Assembly: GCA_025463135.1 (NCBI GenBank)
Contig: JAOAPY010000015.1
Span: forward strand, 62,001-126,000
Source of the DNA: Acidobacteriota bacterium
GTDB lineage: Bacteria > Acidobacteriota > Blastocatellia > Pyrinomonadales > Pyrinomonadaceae
Length of the DNA stretch: 64,000 nucleotides
Direction: 5' to 3'
A model generated the notes under the pieces. That model worked only from the letters and a program-made list of their open reading frames with translations. It was not told the DNA's origin and made no database searches. The translations under genes were made by a program, and so were the position numbers. Of this stretch, positions 17,818 to 27,068 are shown piece by piece. Each line of letters starts with the position of its first letter. Position 1 is the stretch's first letter.

Positions 17818-17859
17818 AAAACTAAAGCGTGCCCCAGCTTATTGCATAGGGCACGCTTT
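17818..17859 (-). terminator. Intrinsic terminator after the FecR-like gene
   Basis: Minus strand: a perfect 11-bp stem AAAGCGTGCCC (17859-17849 with 17834-17824), 14-base loop, followed by AGTTTTG. It lies 28 bases after the FecR-like stop. Confidence 0.7.
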
Positions 17860-17887
17860 GATGTTTGCTTCTTTTGGTTCGGTCAGC

Positions 17888-18499
17888 TTAGGGACTCGGA
17901 TTTCCACCGCGAGTTCCCAGGATTATGGCAACTGCTCCACCACCTATGCCACCAAAGATGGCGACTTTGGCCGCCGTGCTTAGTCCGCCACCAGCAACGT
18001 GGCCGACCGCGCTCAAAGGATTAAGTTTGCCGTCGAGGTAGCAGAAGCCCATCGCCTTGCGATTACTGCTGGTCTTCTCTGAAGCTCCTTCAGCAGTGTA
18101 GGCTTCAGCCTCACCGCTTCCGCTCTTCTTAATCTTAACGCAGCCTTTTAGGACCTTGACGCGCACGTTGCCGTCATCGGTAAAATCAAGCTGGATCGAC
18201 GAATTTGGCGAAAGCTCGATGGTCCCGAGCGGGCCGAGGTCAAGTGTTGCGCTAACTTGATCCGGCGTCTCGATCGTCGCACCGGTCAAAACAGTTGCGC
18301 CGCTGACAGCACTGGCGCCGTTTACTGTAGCTGATGGTCCGCCACTAACCTTCAAACGCGCCACAAAACGCTGCGGTGCGGGCATTGGAATTCTGCCGGG
18401 CCCCGGTCCGGCGAAACTGGTTTGAACGTAAACCTGGGCAAAAGTAAACGCCAGGAATACCGCGATTGCCTTAAAAGCTTTTCGTTGTCTCAGGCTCAT
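17888..18499 (-). CDS. FecR-domain-like secreted or membrane protein
   Basis: 203 residues. N-terminal signal sequence (KAIAVFLAFTFAQVYVQTSFAG). A FecR-type beta domain occupies about 45-140, with ATVLTGATIETPDQVSATLDL and GTIELSPNSSIQLDF. A hydrophobic glycine-rich segment (about 175-197) comes near the C-terminus. FecR domains in such settings act as envelope sensors or scaffolds; no sigma factor is adjacent. ATG has AGGAAGG about 10 bases upstream. It has its own candidate promoter and a terminator, so it may be transcribed alone at a high level. Function not established. Confidence 0.7.
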   Translation of the reverse strand: MSLRQRKAFKAIAVFLAFTFAQVYVQTSFAGPGPGRIPMPAPQRFVARLKVSGGPSATVNGASAVSGATVLTGATIETPDQVSATLDLGPLGTIELSPNSSIQLDFTDDGNVRVKVLKGCVKIKKSGSGEAEAYTAEGASEKTSSNRKAMGFCYLDGKLNPLSAVGHVAGGGLSTAAKVAIFGGIGGGAVAIILGTRGGNPSP

Positions 18500-18564
18500 G
18501 ATGTTTGCCCTTCCTAATGTGTACGCGAATAGAGTTAGCCAAAGTGCGACCTAATGTGGCCGCC

Positions 18565-18593
18565 AGTTTACTTCCGATAACGGTTGAGGTCAA
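18565..18593 (-). promoter_or_regulatory. Candidate promoter of the FecR-like gene
   Basis: Minus strand: -35 TTGACC (18593-18588), 17-base spacer, -10 TAAACT (18570-18565), about 66 bases upstream of the ATG at 18499. Confidence 0.45.
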
Positions 18594-18666
18594 TCGTTTT
18601 TTGTGAAGTTCGCCCGAATTCCTTAAAAAAGTTTGCGCGCGCGTACTGGTCCTGAAGAGACTTCCC

Positions 18667-20661
18667 TCATTTCCTGTCATAGCGGCTAAGCTGTTCTGCC
18701 AATTTCGGATCGAGCGTTTTCAGGATCCCCAACTCCTCTCGGGCTCCCTTCGCATCCTTCAACGCTACATATGTGAGACCCAGATTGAAGTGAGCCTGAG
18801 CAAATTGGGGCTTAATGCGAATGGCCTCCTTAAAAGCTTTCACCGCATCCTGATACTTCGACGACTTAAATAGTGCCTGACCCAGGTTGTTCTGAGTTTC
18901 TGGATCCTGGGAATTGATCGCGGCAGCTTTTTTGTAAGCATCGGCAGACTCATTAAATCTTCCGGCCCGAAAATATGCGTTTCCCAAATTCTTTTGGGCT
19001 TCAGTGTCCTTCGGCTGAAGACTTGCGGCTTTTTCCCCTGCTTCGATGGCCTCATTGAAACGCCCAGCCGTGTAGTACGCAGCAGTAAGATTCCGATAAG
19101 CCTGAGCAAAGTCCGGCTTTTGTTGGACAGCAATCTTCAGTTCATCGATCGCGCCGTTATAGTTTTGCAATCCGTAGTAAGCATTTCCAAGGTTGTAGTG
19201 TGCGTTGGTGTAGTCGGGTTGCGCGGTAACTGCCTGCTTGAGCACCTCAACTGCTTCCGCAAACCGGTGCTGCTGATTGTAGTCGTCGCCCAGGCCATTC
19301 AAAGCCTTTGGGTAATTCGATCTGAGGCGCAACGCATCTTTGTAAGCAGCAATCGATTCCGCCGCCAGGTTCAGCTTATAGTAGGCATAGCCCAGATCAT
19401 TAAAAGTTACCGGGTTATCCGGCTTCTTCGAAATAGCCTGCTTGAATTGCGTAATAGCCTCTTCGTACTTCCCAACGCTGGTCAGCGCGGTCCCGCTATT
19501 CGTAAAAGCGTCCGCGTAATCGGGCTTGACCCTGATCGCCTCGCGGTAACTCGCCAGCGCGTCGTCAATATTCCCGGAAAGATAATAGGCATTACCCAGG
19601 TTGTAGTGAACATCCGGCAGATCTGGTCGAGCACTCAGAGCGAGCTTGAATGTTTTGATTGCCTCCGGATGTTGTCCGGAAACTGATTGCGCTTCGCCGA
19701 GGTTATTAAGGATTTCGGGATCGCCGGGTTTGAGCTTGAGCGCCTGCTTGAAGGCTTCGACAGCTTCCTGATACCGGCCGGCCTTATACAAACTGGCACC
19801 CAGATTGTTAACGGCAATCGAATCGTCGGGTTTGAGGCTTACCGCTTTTTGCAAAGCCTGAATAGATTCCGTCGCGTGACCCAATTGATCATTTACGAAC
19901 CCCAGGTTGCTGTAGGCTCCCGCATTATCAGGCTGTAGCCGAACCGTATCCTTGTAGGCCTGTGCGGCTTCGGGATACTTACCCATGGTCAGGTAAGTAT
20001 CGCCGAGCACGTTATAGGCATCGGCCCAGTCCGGTTTGAATTGAACAGCCCGCTTCAGAGATTCAACTGCGTCCGGAAGCTTATCCAGAGCGGTATAGGC
20101 AACTCCCAGATTGAAATATGATTCTGGATCTCCGGGCTTCAGCTCGATGGCTTTCTTGAAAGACTGAGAGGCTTCGGTATTGCGGTTTTGACTAAGATAT
20201 GTAGCTCCGAGGTTGTTGTGTATGTCCGGATCGTTTGGTGCGTACTTCAACGCGTTCAAGTAAGCCTCGACGGCTTTGTCGTATTGGCCCAGGCCGTAGT
20301 AGTTATTGCCCTGATTCTTGAAAGCTTCCCCTTTGTCCGCATCGGAAAGGGTGGCAACCGGGGGTTCGGTACCGACAGGCTTCTCGCGAGGTGGTCGCCG
20401 GCCATTGTTCTTTGCTATCTCAGTCGGTTCAGTATGCCGGGCTGGTTTACTCTTCTTGACTATCGCCATGCTGGCTCCGCCGACCAGATCGCGCAACCGT
20501 TGGGGCCGCTTAAAAATGACTGCGGCGCCGCCCATAATGTCCTGTCCCTGGCCACCTCCACTCGCAATGTCTTGTGGCGGCAGCGCCATAGTGCCCTGGC
20601 AGAGCAGCGATGCAATAAGAACAGCAACAGCTGGATGTCTTAAAGTTCTAACTCTTTGCAT
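18667..20661 (-). CDS. Secreted protein with 16 tandem TPR units
   Basis: 664 residues. Signal peptide (HPAVAVLIASLLCQGTMA), a linker rich in Gly, Lys and Pro to about 105, then sixteen consecutive 34-residue TPR units to the C-terminus, each with the NLG...Y..A......A.P pattern. No catalytic domain is present. The start overlaps the O-antigen ligase stop by 14 bp, placing it in the polysaccharide operon. A scaffold for envelope polysaccharide assembly is likely; the exact partner cannot be read from sequence. The DNA is internally repetitive with a 102-bp period, which also produces long open antisense frames. Confidence 0.85.
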   Translation of the reverse strand: MQRVRTLRHPAVAVLIASLLCQGTMALPPQDIASGGGQGQDIMGGAAVIFKRPQRLRDLVGGASMAIVKKSKPARHTEPTEIAKNNGRRPPREKPVGTEPPVATLSDADKGEAFKNQGNNYYGLGQYDKAVEAYLNALKYAPNDPDIHNNLGATYLSQNRNTEASQSFKKAIELKPGDPESYFNLGVAYTALDKLPDAVESLKRAVQFKPDWADAYNVLGDTYLTMGKYPEAAQAYKDTVRLQPDNAGAYSNLGFVNDQLGHATESIQALQKAVSLKPDDSIAVNNLGASLYKAGRYQEAVEAFKQALKLKPGDPEILNNLGEAQSVSGQHPEAIKTFKLALSARPDLPDVHYNLGNAYYLSGNIDDALASYREAIRVKPDYADAFTNSGTALTSVGKYEEAITQFKQAISKKPDNPVTFNDLGYAYYKLNLAAESIAAYKDALRLRSNYPKALNGLGDDYNQQHRFAEAVEVLKQAVTAQPDYTNAHYNLGNAYYGLQNYNGAIDELKIAVQQKPDFAQAYRNLTAAYYTAGRFNEAIEAGEKAASLQPKDTEAQKNLGNAYFRAGRFNESADAYKKAAAINSQDPETQNNLGQALFKSSKYQDAVKAFKEAIRIKPQFAQAHFNLGLTYVALKDAKGAREELGILKTLDPKLAEQLSRYDRK

Positions 20662-22078
20662 TTGCGTCCAGCGTTTTTGCTTCAGTACTAATTTTACCCG
20701 TCGCGATAACTATCAGAGCGGCAAATATCATTGCGTTTGCCATGCGGTGCAAACCAAAATCCACCAGACTGTGAACCGCGACTCCGGCGATTGCGATTAA
20801 GGCCGCAAAACAAGATGCGCGGCGAAAACCCAGGGGTGATTGCAAGTTAACCCGTGCCTCCCTGTAAACAAGAACGACAAACCACAAGAAGATTGCAAGG
20901 CCAACAATTCCTCCGCTGGCCAATAGTTCCAGATAATCGTTGTGGGCTTGTTGCGGCGTCATGCTGCCCGCCGCGTCGTGCTTAAGCGGGACGGCCGCCC
21001 AATAGCCACCCATGCCCACGCCGGTTAAAGGCTTATCCTGGAACACTCGAATCGTCGCCTGCCAAATCTCAAGGCGAGTAACTCCTACTCGAGACTCTTC
21101 AGGCGCTGCGAACTCCAGGCGCGCAGCTTCGATGTTGCTGGCGAGCCGATCGCCGCCTACCCAAATTACTCCCAAGACACAAAATAAGATCAAGCTGACA
21201 ATCAACGTCAGGCGGACGATAGGTGATGTAACAAAGGCCCAGGCCTTGCCTGAACGGAGACGGTTGTCTCGAACCACGACGGGAAAGAGGAGGAGGATAA
21301 CCACCAGTTGGACTAACATCCCAAGTATTGCTCCACGGGAGTTAGACAACACCAACGCAGTCCAGATTGGCAGCAAGACGGCAAGATAAATTGGCGCCCG
21401 GTCACGTTGGACTCCACCCGCCGCCAGCAATCCCAGCGACAGCCCCAATCCCATTTCCATCAAGTAGCCGAAATGGTTCTTATTGATAAACTGACCATAA
21501 CCCTGCTCAGGCAATAGTAGCGGCAACAAGAACCCCGGGTGATGCTGCGTCGTCTGCCGTACTAAACCAAAAACAGCGCTTGCGACTGCGATACCGATGA
21601 TGGTGTGAATCAGAATGCGCAGGCGGCGCTCTGTGGCCGCATGACGAAACAATATTCCCGCCAACAAAGCCCAAGCCAAGAGCTGAAACGCAAATATTCT
21701 TGTTTCGTACGGGTCGGCGCTGATTGCATTCCAAAATGGATATTGAATTCCCGAACCAGGCGGACCGGCAGAAGATAGCGGCAGGCTTTGAATGACTGAG
21801 AAGACAACCAACAGAAAAACCGGCAGCAGGATCCTGAGCCAGGGCAGCTTCAGAAAATTGCTCAGGGCGATTTCAAGGACAGCGAAAATGCTTACCCCGA
21901 AAATCGCGGCGGTAAAAAAAGCTTTCCATAACGGATCTGAACCGCCATAGGCAATGGCGGCCAGGACCATTAAGAGCAGGACCGCAATAAAGATCGCCTG
22001 GCTGAGAAAATTCGCGATGCGCTGGGTCGCGCCGGCACGCAATGGATTATCCAAAGTAGCTGCGGACGCGCTATTCAA
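20648..22078 (-). CDS. O-antigen ligase/polymerase family membrane protein (Wzy_C)
   Basis: 476 residues with about ten to twelve transmembrane segments. The large periplasmic loop contains ETRIFAFQLLAWALL and the conserved stretch NKNHFGYLMEMGLGLSLG. Later, VGMGGYWAAVPLKHD and AHNDYLELLASGGIVGL are typical of the O-antigen ligase/Wzy_C family. It either ligates glycan to lipid A-core (WaaL-like) or polymerises or attaches EPS. A separate Wzy candidate lies at 41251-42765. The start is TTG at 22078, whose TTGA overlaps the upstream stop by four bases, indicating translational coupling. Confidence 0.85.
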   Translation of the reverse strand: MNSASAATLDNPLRAGATQRIANFLSQAIFIAVLLLMVLAAIAYGGSDPLWKAFFTAAIFGVSIFAVLEIALSNFLKLPWLRILLPVFLLVVFSVIQSLPLSSAGPPGSGIQYPFWNAISADPYETRIFAFQLLAWALLAGILFRHAATERRLRILIHTIIGIAVASAVFGLVRQTTQHHPGFLLPLLLPEQGYGQFINKNHFGYLMEMGLGLSLGLLAAGGVQRDRAPIYLAVLLPIWTALVLSNSRGAILGMLVQLVVILLLFPVVVRDNRLRSGKAWAFVTSPIVRLTLIVSLILFCVLGVIWVGGDRLASNIEAARLEFAAPEESRVGVTRLEIWQATIRVFQDKPLTGVGMGGYWAAVPLKHDAAGSMTPQQAHNDYLELLASGGIVGLAIFLWFVVLVYREARVNLQSPLGFRRASCFAALIAIAGVAVHSLVDFGLHRMANAMIFAALIVIATGKISTEAKTLDANAKS

Positions 22079-23679
22079 TTGCTGAGTTTTCCGGCACTGA
22101 CGCTCATGCCGAGGCTTGGTGCGCCGGCGCGCGCCTTGGGGGCTGCCAGAACTCGTTCCGTTGCGTCGGATAGTTCGCGGCGAAAGAGATCACAGAGATA
22201 ACTCATGTCGACCAGCAGGGGCGGGGCCTCAACTTCTCGATACAAATTGATCCAACCCCAGTCACCCCTGTCAGTGCAAAGCGGAAGGCGGACGGACCAG
22301 AATCTTCGCGAGCCGACTACCTCGTCAGACTCTATGCCATCCCGTCCCCATGACCACGAGATTCGGCCATTACACAGTTCGGCTCGCTTCATTGCGTGGT
22401 TGCCGCCGGCGTTAGCGAATGCTCTTTCATTATCTTCAGCATCGCCTGCCTGCCCTAGGCGGGCCTCGGCATAAACAAATTCACCGGATGCGAGCATCTG
22501 GCTGATGGCGTGAAAGAGCTGACCAAGATTCGCAGCCTTGGAAAGGGCGAGACTGGCCCGGCGCACATTTATGTTGTTTGCAACTCGGACACGCCGGTCG
22601 CCGACGGTCCGTTTCACGCCCGCTCTGATCTCGTCCATCTCATGGTAACGCAATCGCCCAACCGCAAACACTACCGCCACCACAACCACGAAAAGGACGA
22701 AGCCCATTAATGGCGACGAGGTCTTGGTAAAGATCATGGCGAGCAGGCCGAACGCGGCGCACACACCGTACAGCACCATGGCGACATGCCGTTGCGACCA
22801 ACCGCGAGCCAGCAACATGTGGTGAATATGTTCGCTGTCTCCCTGAAAGACCGGTCGTCCGCTAATCAGACGTCGTGCCAACGTCACGCTCGTATCAACA
22901 AGCGGGAGGCCGAATGCCAGAATAGGTGTGATCACCGCAACGGCCGTGCTGGCTTTATGCGTCCCGACGACCGACAGTGCCGCCAGCGTGAAACCGACAA
23001 ACAAAGCTCCTGAATCACCCAGAAAGATCGAGGCCGGATTAAAGTTGTAGCGGAGGAAACCTGAAAGCGCCCCGCAAAGAACGAGGGCGACCACGATCAT
23101 CAAAGGGTTCTCACCAGCCAGGGACACCACGAGGATTACCAATGAAGAGAACAGCGCCGCACCCGATGCCAACCCGTCCATGCCGTCGATCAAATTGAAG
23201 GCGTTGGTTATGCCTACCAGCCACAAGATAGTGACCACGAACGACAGCGTCGAAGGAAGATGAACGGACCCAACAAAAGGAATTGCAAAAGCATCAATCC
23301 TGCCACCCATCCAGAAAAACAAAGCTGCGATCATTCCCAGCACCGCAAACTTTAAAGTAGCGTTAGCGCCGCGCAGGTCGTCATACATCCCGAGACACAA
23401 AACCAGTGTCGCCGGGATCAGGATCATGAAGAATTGCGATCGGTAGGCATGCAGAGATTCGGTAAATAAATTGTCGACAAGTGGCAAAGTCGACAAGGCA
23501 ATCAGAACTGAGAGATAGATTCCCACCCCACCCAACCGCGGTATTGCTTTTGTATGGACTCTTCGTTCGTCAAGCGGGACGTCCAGCAATCGGAACCGTT
23601 CGCACAGGCGGCGCACCAACGGCGTGATCGCCAGTGAGGCGAACAGGGCTATTAAGAATAGGGCGAAGAACGTATTCAA
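22075..23679 (-). CDS. wecA: WecA/TagO-type undecaprenyl-phosphate sugar-1-phosphate transferase with C-terminal extension
   Basis: Starts lipid-linked glycan synthesis by moving a HexNAc-1-phosphate to undecaprenyl phosphate. Residues 1-335 are the polytopic core with the family motifs GMYDDL, NAFNLIDGMDGLA, FLGDSGALFVGF and the HIHH loop. Residues ~336-534 form a cytoplasmic extension not found in E. coli WecA. It is mixed alpha/beta and looks like a small sensory (GAF-like) fold; its role is unknown. The start is TTG at 23679 with GGAGG six bases upstream. This is probably the first gene of the WecA-ligase-TPR run. The natural sugar cannot be decided from sequence. Confidence 0.9.
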   Translation of the reverse strand: MNTFFALFLIALFASLAITPLVRRLCERFRLLDVPLDERRVHTKAIPRLGGVGIYLSVLIALSTLPLVDNLFTESLHAYRSQFFMILIPATLVLCLGMYDDLRGANATLKFAVLGMIAALFFWMGGRIDAFAIPFVGSVHLPSTLSFVVTILWLVGITNAFNLIDGMDGLASGAALFSSLVILVVSLAGENPLMIVVALVLCGALSGFLRYNFNPASIFLGDSGALFVGFTLAALSVVGTHKASTAVAVITPILAFGLPLVDTSVTLARRLISGRPVFQGDSEHIHHMLLARGWSQRHVAMVLYGVCAAFGLLAMIFTKTSSPLMGFVLFVVVVAVVFAVGRLRYHEMDEIRAGVKRTVGDRRVRVANNINVRRASLALSKAANLGQLFHAISQMLASGEFVYAEARLGQAGDAEDNERAFANAGGNHAMKRAELCNGRISWSWGRDGIESDEVVGSRRFWSVRLPLCTDRGDWGWINLYREVEAPPLLVDMSYLCDLFRRELSDATERVLAAPKARAGAPSLGMSVSAGKLSN

Positions 23680-23750
23680 AGAAGGCCTCCAACTGAGGGA
23701 CGAATTTTCAAAGTTGGCTCACTCTCACGGTTGATCCTTGTCCCTGCCGG

Positions 23751-24749
23751 TTAGGCTTTAGCTTCCTGTAGGGCCGGCTTGCGATCTTCAAGCATGGCGG
23801 CAATCCAGCTATAAGTCGTCCCCAGTCCCTCTTCCAGTGAAACTTTTGGTTCCCAGCCGAGGACCTGCCTCAGGCGGGTATTGTCGCTATTCCGTCCCCG
23901 TACGCCTTGTGGCTTGGTAAGATCGTAGCGTTTCTCAATCTTTTTTCCCGCAATGTGGGCCACAATATCCACCAACTCATTAATTGAGAGCATTCGATCC
24001 TGGCCCAGATTGAGCGGCTCACGATAATCGCTTCTCATCAAGCGGTATATGCCTTCGACACAATCGCTGATGTAACAGTAAGAGCGCGTCTGTTCACCAT
24101 CGCCCCAGACTTCAATCTCGTCTGCATCGTCAGCCAGGGCTACTTTGCGACAGATCGCGGCGGGAGATTTTTCTCGTCCACCGTCATAAGTTCCCAGTGG
24201 TCCAAAGATGTTATGAAATCTGACCACCCTTGTGTCCAAACCAAAATCTTCCGTGTAATGGCGACAGACGCGTTCCATATAAAGTTTTTCCCAGCCATAA
24301 CCATCTTCGGCTGCGGCCGGATAGGCATCCTCTTCCTTCAGGGGCGCGATGTCGGTCTCGTTTTGTAGATAGCCCGGATAGATGCAGGCGCTGGAAGTGT
24401 ATAGATAACGCTTTACCCGGTTGATTCGTGATGCTTCAATCGTCTGCAGGTTGATCAGCGTGTTGTCGCGAACGATAACGGCCTTGTTACTCTCGATGAA
24501 GCCGATCCCGCCCATATTTGCAGCCAGGCCGTAAACCTCGTCGATGTCCTTCGTGGCCTTTAAGCAATTCTCCGACCGCGAGAGATCCAATAGCTCAAAC
24601 TCATCAGCCTCAGTCGGTTCAAATTCAGGCTCTTTGATATCGACACCACGCACCCAGTACCCGCGCTCTTTCAGATAGCGAGTCAAATGATGACCAATGA
24701 ATCCACCGGCTCCGGTGACGAGGACTCTGGTTTGTCTTTCCATATTCAT
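23751..24749 (-). CDS. gme: GDP-mannose 3,5-epimerase-like SDR enzyme
   Basis: 332 residues, extended SDR. The NAD motif TGAGGFIGHHL is at the start. The active-site pattern matches GDP-mannose 3,5-epimerase closely: GLAANMGGIGFIESN, SSACIYP with the acid/base Cys at ~122, the YxxxK pair in YGWEKLY, FHNIFGPLGTYDGGREKSPAA with the second catalytic Lys, and WGDGEQTRSYCYI. The plant enzyme makes GDP-L-galactose and GDP-L-gulose. Here a GDP-L-galactose donor for the polysaccharide is the likely product. Followed by a glycosyltransferase 24 bp or more downstream. Confidence 0.87.
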   Translation of the reverse strand: MNMERQTRVLVTGAGGFIGHHLTRYLKERGYWVRGVDIKEPEFEPTEADEFELLDLSRSENCLKATKDIDEVYGLAANMGGIGFIESNKAVIVRDNTLINLQTIEASRINRVKRYLYTSSACIYPGYLQNETDIAPLKEEDAYPAAAEDGYGWEKLYMERVCRHYTEDFGLDTRVVRFHNIFGPLGTYDGGREKSPAAICRKVALADDADEIEVWGDGEQTRSYCYISDCVEGIYRLMRSDYREPLNLGQDRMLSINELVDIVAHIAGKKIEKRYDLTKPQGVRGRNSDNTRLRQVLGWEPKVSLEEGLGTTYSWIAAMLEDRKPALQEAKA

Positions 24750-24773
24750 CCCAATGATTTTCCTGGATTAAGT

Positions 24774-26033
24774 TTATTGCGCGACCGGTTGTTTGTTCGC
24801 CTTGGCCAGGCCAGGTTCAGTGGTCGATTTCTCGACAGCAAGCGATTCTATGAGTTTTAGCGCCTGTGGCAGCAAGGCCTCTTTGGAGAAACTCGAGGTC
24901 GTGACAGCCGAGCGAAATCCCGGCGTCGCCTGCGACCTTTCCAGTATGAATTGCGTCAATGCCTCTGCCTCGCCATGCCGCACGCCGCGGGCCACTATTT
25001 TGTCTTCCATGCTTAACATCAGATCCACAACGTGGCTACCGGTCGGACCGATGTATAGAAACGGCGACCCGACCTCGAGAATATTATAGATTTTGCAGGG
25101 ATGAACGATTCCTGCAAAAGGATCTCCCATCACTACCACATGGAGATCGGCCGCCGAAAGCGAACCTGCTAATTTGTCGAGCGGTTGATAGGGCAGACAA
25201 TGTACGTTTTCGAGGCCGCGTTCCTGAGCGTACCGCTTGACTTTGTTTTGCTCACTGCCGCCTCCGACAAAACAGAAGGCGATTTGAGAGTTCTTTGCCA
25301 GCCTGTCGGCCGACTCAAGCAGAGTGTCCAGCGGATGACAGGGGCTATGATTGCCGGAATACATTACAACGAACTTTTCGGAAAGGCCATAAGCAGCACG
25401 AAAAAAAAGCCTTCCGCCGGCGTCGTATTTGACCTCGTCAGAATGAGACCAGGGTGCGATCGTAACCAGCTTGTCTTCCGAAATACCCTTTTGCATGATG
25501 CGACTCTTCATAAAGCGGTCGAGGACGATGACTTTTTCGGCATGTACCAGACTGTGTTGAAGCAGCCGTCTGAGGACCTTCGCAGTCAGCGAATTATCTT
25601 TGAGCCAGCCGGCCGCAATCGCCTCATCCGGGTTCAAGTCCATGACCCAGAACAACAGCTTGCCGCCTTTTAAATTGACAAAGAGCGAACCAAGGAAAGA
25701 GATCAAAGGGGGCGAGGTCAAAGAGACCACTACATCGAACTTTGGCAACATTAAAAGTCGCACCGCACAAATCAGAAGGAAGCTCCCGAAGTTTATTGCC
25801 CTGCGCCATTTGGATTGTTTGCCAAGCGCGAGCGAAGGTATCCGAATTATCGTGATGCCCTTCCAGACTTCGCGTCGTGGAAATCGATTCGCCGGATTAT
25901 CGTAACCTCGATCGCCGGCGATCACTGTCACTTCATGGCCATTGCCGGCCAACCCACCAGCCAGATCGGTGAGGTGCTGCGCCGTGGAGACGACATCAGG
26001 ATAGAAGCATTGGTTGAGCAGAAGAACTCTCAA
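24774..26033 (-). CDS. Glycosyltransferase family 4 (WbuB-like)
   Basis: About 419 residues. N-terminal GT-B motif LLLNQCFYPDVVSTAQHLTDLA followed by GHEVTVIAG. The C-terminal half has YSGNHSPCHPLDTLLE, the donor-site region ADLHVVVMGDPFAGIVHPCKIYNILEVGSP and a late Glu. The closest named type by eye is the WbuB/LsgF group, which transfers amino sugars. The preferred start is TTG 26033 (LRVLLLNQ); an earlier TTG at 26054 lies inside a heptamer repeat. Lies directly before the epimerase gene in the same direction. Confidence 0.82.
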   Translation of the reverse strand: MRVLLLNQCFYPDVVSTAQHLTDLAGGLAGNGHEVTVIAGDRGYDNPANRFPRREVWKGITIIRIPSLALGKQSKWRRAINFGSFLLICAVRLLMLPKFDVVVSLTSPPLISFLGSLFVNLKGGKLLFWVMDLNPDEAIAAGWLKDNSLTAKVLRRLLQHSLVHAEKVIVLDRFMKSRIMQKGISEDKLVTIAPWSHSDEVKYDAGGRLFFRAAYGLSEKFVVMYSGNHSPCHPLDTLLESADRLAKNSQIAFCFVGGGSEQNKVKRYAQERGLENVHCLPYQPLDKLAGSLSAADLHVVVMGDPFAGIVHPCKIYNILEVGSPFLYIGPTGSHVVDLMLSMEDKIVARGVRHGEAEALTQFILERSQATPGFRSAVTTSSFSKEALLPQALKLIESLAVEKSTTEPGLAKANKQPVAQ

Positions 26034-26048
26034 ATTTCTCTGAACGAC

Positions 26049-26124
26049 GGGCAAAGCGTCAAGAGCCCCGCGCCAAGGGCAGAACTCTTTGCCTTAGCTC
26101 TTGGCCCTTAGCTCCCTGCTCCTA
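26049..26124. repeat. Inverted heptamer array (GRGCNAA family) at the UDP-xylose synthase end
   Basis: Left part runs in GGGCAAA/GCGTCAA/GCGCCAA units; right part runs TTAGCTC/TTGGCCC/TTAGCTC in the opposite sense. The array encodes the last residues (SRELRAKS) of the upstream enzyme and supplies its stop codon. Confidence 0.7.
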
Positions 26125-27035
26125 AAGAAGGTCACCGTTTTCTCAAGCCCTTCCCGCAACGGAATCGTGGGATTCCAACCCAACAGTGCCTGGGCGCGTT
26201 TGATGTTCGGCTTTCGCTGTCTGGGATCGTCCTGCGGCAGCGGCATATAGGTGACCCCCGAAGCTGAACCACAGATGCGCACCACTTCCTCTGCCAATTG
26301 TTTAATCGTGAACTCGCCGGGGTTTCCCAGGTTCACCGGCTCATGCAGATCATCTGCGTTCATGAGTCGTGTCAAAGCTTCGACCAGATCGTCGACATAG
26401 CAGAAAGAGCGCGTCTGGTCTCCTTCTCCATAGAGAGTTAAGGACTCACCGCGCAATGCCTGGACTACAAAGTTCGAAACCACGCGCCCATCGTTTTCCA
26501 GCATGCGCGGTCCATAGGTATTGAAAATGCGCGCGATGCGCGTGTCCACATTATTCTGGCGGTGGTAATCCATCATCAACGTCTCCGCAATGCGCTTGCC
26601 TTCGTCATAACACGAGCGCAGGCCGATGGGATTTACATTGCCCCAGTACTCTTCGGGCTGTGGATGGACCAGCGGGTCACCATAAACCTCCGAGGTGGAC
26701 GCCTGCAGGATCCGCGCCCGGACCCGCTTGGCCAGGCCGAGCATATTTATCATGCCCATAACACTGGTCTTGACGGTCTTCACCGGATTGTACTGGTAAT
26801 GAATCGGCGAAGCGGGACAAGCGAGGTTGTAAATCTGATCGACCTCCAGCAGGATCGGCTCGATCACGTCGTGGCGCAACAACTCGAACCGCGGATTGTC
26901 GAGTAAAGACAGAATGTTCTCGCGCCTGCCGGTGAAAAAATTATCCAGGCAAATGACTTCATGACCTTCATTGAGAAGCCGTTCGCACAAGTGCGAGCCG
27001 ATAAAGCCCGCCCCACCGGTTACAAGTATTCGCAT
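26094..27035 (-). CDS. uxs: UDP-glucuronate decarboxylase (UDP-xylose synthase)
   Basis: 313 residues, SDR. NAD motif [11 protein letters not shown] and [12 protein letters not shown]. The UXS signature [20 protein letters not shown] with [16 protein letters not shown] is followed by STSEVYGDP and the YxxxK pair in CYDEGKR. It oxidises and decarboxylates UDP-glucuronate to UDP-xylose, giving a pentose donor for the polymer. No UDP-glucose dehydrogenase is in the window. The last residues come from a heptamer repeat, so the native C-terminus has probably been replaced or extended by the repeat. Confidence 0.93.
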   Translation of the reverse strand: MRILVTGGAGFIGSHLCERLLNEGHEVICLDNFFTGRRENILSLLDNPRFELLRHDVIEPILLEVDQIYNLACPASPIHYQYNPVKTVKTSVMGMINMLGLAKRVRARILQASTSEVYGDPLVHPQPEEYWGNVNPIGLRSCYDEGKRIAETLMMDYHRQNNVDTRIARIFNTYGPRMLENDGRVVSNFVVQALRGESLTLYGEGDQTRSFCYVDDLVEALTRLMNADDLHEPVNLGNPGEFTIKQLAEEVVRICGSASGVTYMPLPQDDPRQRKPNIKRAQALLGWNPTIPLREGLEKTVTFFRSRELRAKS

Positions 27036-27068
27036 CAGTTAAGGTTCTCCAGGAACGGCAAGAAATCT

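Noticed and set aside
18994-19686. Long open frame antisense to the 16-TPR gene
   Set aside because: It mirrors the 102-base TPR repeat and encodes valine-rich text with no domain, signal or ribosome-binding site; a shadow of the real gene.
18667-20661. CRISPR-like regular repeats
   Set aside because: The 102-base periodicity is the TPR coding repeat (34 residues each), and the repeats are not identical or separated by unique spacers.
22440-22470. Small palindromic word (CCTGCCCTAGGCGGG) inside the WecA-like gene
   Set aside because: Too short and imperfect, and no second copy was found in the window; not counted as an element.
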